Below are positions 62,489 through 64,000 of a DNA stretch of 64,000 bases, piece by piece. The position numbers were made by a program, and so were the translations under genes. Source of the stretch: Thermococcus sp. 4557 (GTDB taxonomy: Archaea; Methanobacteriota_B; Thermococci; Thermococcales; Thermococcaceae); assembly GCF_000221185.1 (NCBI RefSeq), contig NC_015865.1:1736001-1800000 (forward strand), in the 5' to 3' direction. The notes beneath the pieces are model-generated. The model was not told the origin of the DNA and did not search any database. It saw nothing but the letters and a program-made list of their open reading frames with translations. Each line of letters opens with the position of its first letter. Within the stretch, counting starts at the first letter, position 1.

Positions 62489-62529
62489 CATATATAATGG
62501 TTGTGTTATAAACCACTTGAAATGGTTGT
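62489..62529. promoter_or_regulatory. divergent promoter with GGTT/AACC operator
   Basis: AATGGTTGT is present at 62496-62504 and 62521-62529; between them AACCACTTGAAATGGTT (62511-62527) is a 17-base near-perfect palindrome of the form AACCAnTTnAAnTGGTT. TATA boxes: TTATAAA at 62507-62512 for the kinase and TATATA at 62491-62496 (read on the minus strand) for the isomerase operon. A single regulator could control both directions. The Thermococcales glycolytic motif TATCACn5GTGATA is not present. Confidence 0.55.
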
Positions 62530-62544
62530 ATTTTGGTGGTAGAT

Positions 62545-63495
62545 ATGATCGTTTCGATCGGTGAAGTACTCATAGATTTCATAGCCCTCCAGGAGGGGAA
62601 GCTTAAGGACGTGAAGTCCTTCGAGAAGCATCCCGGCGGTGCTCCCGCAAACGTTGCGGTTGGTCTTTCAAGGCTCGGCGTTGAGAGTGCCCTCGTCAGC
62701 AAGGTCGGCGACGACCCCTTTGGGGACTTCCTGCTCGAAAGGCTTCGTGATGAGGGTGTAAAGACCTACGTATCCCGGGATGCTGAAAAACATACTGGCG
62801 TTGTCTTCGTTCAGCTCATCGGTGCCAAGCCGGAGTTCATTCTCTACGATGGCGTTGCTTACTTCAACCTGAAGCCTGAGGACGTGGAGACGGCCCTTCT
62901 TGAGAACGCTGAGACAATTCACTTTGGCACCGTGCTCTTCGCCAGGGAGCCCTCTCGCTCGACGCTCTTTGGAATTTTAGAGGAACTTAAGGGAAAGGTT
63001 CCACTGAGCTACGATGTCAACATAAGGCCCGACCTCTGGCGCGGAAGGGAGGGAGAGATGCTACGGGATATTGAGAGGGCCCTCGGGCTGGCGGATATAG
63101 TTAAGCTCGGCGATGGGGAGCTGGCGTACCTCCGGGACAACGGAATAAACCCTGAAGACTTTGACTTCAAACTTCTCGCGGTGACCTTAGGTGAGAAGGG
63201 CAGCGAGCTGATGAGTGGAGACGCTAAGGTTCACGTCCCTGCTTATAGAGTCGAACCGGTTGACACCACCGGAGCAGGGGATGCCTTCACAGCTGCCCTC
63301 TTAGCCGGCCTTCACTACTCGAACCTGCTCGGTGAGGGGACCATCGATGAGGAGCACCTCAGAAAACTCGGACGCTTCGCAAACCTCGTAGCGGCGCTCT
63401 CAACAACCCTCAGGGGGGCCTGGAGCGTTCCAAAAATGGAGGAAATAGCGATAATGAGGGAGTTCAGGGAGCTCTACCAGCGCTCTAGGAGGTAG
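62545..63495 (+). CDS. PfkB-family sugar kinase
   Basis: Ribokinase/fructokinase-type kinase of 316 residues: IVSIGEVLIDFIA and HPGGAPANVAVGLSRLG at the N-terminus, and VDTTGAGDAFTAALLAGL with the catalytic Asp at the C-terminus. Similar to 2-keto-3-deoxygluconate or fructose kinases. ATG at 62545 after GGTGGT. Divergent from the isomerase operon, consistent with isomerase product being its substrate (inference). Overlaps the convergent last gene by 22 bases. Confidence 0.9.
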   Translation: MIVSIGEVLIDFIALQEGKLKDVKSFEKHPGGAPANVAVGLSRLGVESALVSKVGDDPFGDFLLERLRDEGVKTYVSRDAEKHTGVVFVQLIGAKPEFILYDGVAYFNLKPEDVETALLENAETIHFGTVLFAREPSRSTLFGILEELKGKVPLSYDVNIRPDLWRGREGEMLRDIERALGLADIVKLGDGELAYLRDNGINPEDFDFKLLAVTLGEKGSELMSGDAKVHVPAYRVEPVDTTGAGDAFTAALLAGLHYSNLLGEGTIDEEHLRKLGRFANLVAALSTTLRGAWSVPKMEEIAIMREFRELYQRSRR

Positions 63496-63998
63496 TCCTT
63501 CTCCTCAAGGAATACCTTCGCCCTCTCCTCTATCAGTTTTTCGGCCTCAAGGGTGCTCATGTCCATCGTTCTCTTGACAAAATCAGCAGTCTTTGCGAAG
63601 TACAGCGGCACGAGGGGTTCCGCCTCGGTTAGAATTCCGTTTTTGTACGCCACCGCCCCGTCGTAGAGGACGTGGCTCCAGAGTCTGTCGTCGAACTCGA
63701 AGGTCTTGAGTGAATCCACCACTCCCTTGAGCGTCTCTTCGTCCAGTGCCCTCCTCAGCACCGGCTCGTGCTGGGCAAAGAGCTCCTTTGCCCTTATCTC
63801 CAGGAGCTCTAAGGTCACCTTTACGGACTCGGGTTCACCTTTCTCAAGCTCCCCGAAGACCGGAACGGGCTCTATCGTTCTCACGTCCTTCCAGACGTTC
63901 TCGTACTTCTCCATCAGCATGAACAGCGTTCCGACGACCTGGTTGAACATGGGGCCGAGCGATGCCGCCGGATCCTTGGGGTCGTGTATCTTCATTCC
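63474..63998 (-). CDS. C-terminal part of an unidentified protein, possibly a GT2-like glycosyltransferase
   Basis: Reading frame open to the right window edge; about 175 residues visible. Features: KIHDPKDPAASLGPMFNQVVGTLFMLMEKYE at the visible start, a helical DDRLWSHVLYDGAVAYKNG and LVPLYFAKTADFVKRTMDM. An ATG at 63995 exists but the frame continues beyond it. The pattern vaguely recalls the helical C-terminal tail of glucosyl/mannosylglycerate synthases of the GT2/GT78/GT81 type, which would suit its place beside the carbohydrate genes. This assignment is weak. Confidence 0.4.
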   Translation of the reverse strand, partial: GMKIHDPKDPAASLGPMFNQVVGTLFMLMEKYENVWKDVRTIEPVPVFGELEKGEPESVKVTLELLEIRAKELFAQHEPVLRRALDEETLKGVVDSLKTFEFDDRLWSHVLYDGAVAYKNGILTEAEPLVPLYFAKTADFVKRTMDMSTLEAEKLIEERAKVFLEEKDYLLERW

Positions 63999-64000
63999 AA

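Overview
This window is a piece of a hyperthermophilic euryarchaeal chromosome, almost certainly from a Thermococcus species or a close relative in the Thermococcales. The reasons are the gene content (type III RuBisCO, archaeal histone, TFB, SRP19, Gar1, KEOPS subunit Cgi121, pyruvoyl arginine decarboxylase, the heat-shock regulator Phr, di-myo-inositol-phosphate synthesis, Nfn-type ferredoxin:NADP oxidoreductase, an Mrp/Mbh-like antiporter block), TATA-box promoters with GGTG-rich ribosome binding sites, frequent GTG and TTG starts, and dense packing of short operons on both strands. All functional calls come from reading the translations; no database search was run.

Layout. 1-7.5 kb: pyruvoyl arginine decarboxylase, a KefB-like antiporter, an ACT-domain protein, an eight-gene Mrp-type antiporter operon and glycine-cleavage H protein. 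7.6-13.6 kb: an archaeal ATPase behind a perfect palindrome, the two Nfn subunits with SurR-type sites in their promoter, TrmI, a DUF257 protein, SRP19 and a one-domain Lrp-like protein. 13.8-20.2 kb: a complete peptide/oligosaccharide ABC importer whose binding protein looks circularly permuted. 20.2-24.9 kb: Hel308, a nucleotide-kinase-like protein, a ZIP transporter and a UPF0201 protein. 25-29.3 kb: an operon of five tandem small membrane paralogues, an XRE regulator, a small membrane protein and a NatAB-like ABC exporter, headed by two tandem 16-bp operators. 29.37-29.9 kb: tRNA-Leu(UAG) followed by a run of hairpins. 29.9-33.4 kb: MFS transporter, half-size GDT1 protein, aminotransferase, Cgi121.

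33.5-36.2 kb is a cell-division and segregation locus: a small ribbon-helix-helix protein (CdrS-like), FtsZ, a ParA-type ATPase and a second ribbon-helix-helix partner (SegB-like). A 12-bp element occurs in opposite orientations in front of cdrS and in front of ftsZ. 36.3-38.6 kb: FAD synthase, an MCT1-like PUA protein, PyrF and a winged-helix regulator. 38.7-41.9 kb: a lipoprotein and a secreted papain-like protease. 42-44.5 kb: the di-myo-inositol phosphate pathway (Ino1 and IPCT/DIPPS). 44.6-52 kb: Dph6, a large lipoprotein, an ABC exporter, Mth938-like, Nudix (with a C/D-box sRNA just upstream) and a PfkB kinase. 52.1-57.5 kb: Gar1, TFB, a phosphoesterase, histone, RuBisCO, thymidine kinase, Phr, ribosomal S17e. 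57.5-64 kb: an unlisted 47-aa basic protein, DUF371, and a carbohydrate locus (GH130, glycogen-debranching-like enzyme, FucI-like isomerase, PfkB kinase and a truncated C-terminus at the window edge).

No transposase, CRISPR array or rRNA gene was seen. The most promising signals are regulatory or structural rather than a novel defence system: the permuted binding protein, the paired cdrS/ftsZ sites, the XRE-controlled membrane-protein array, the C/D sRNA fused to a ribosome binding site, and the carbohydrate locus with an unknown substrate.
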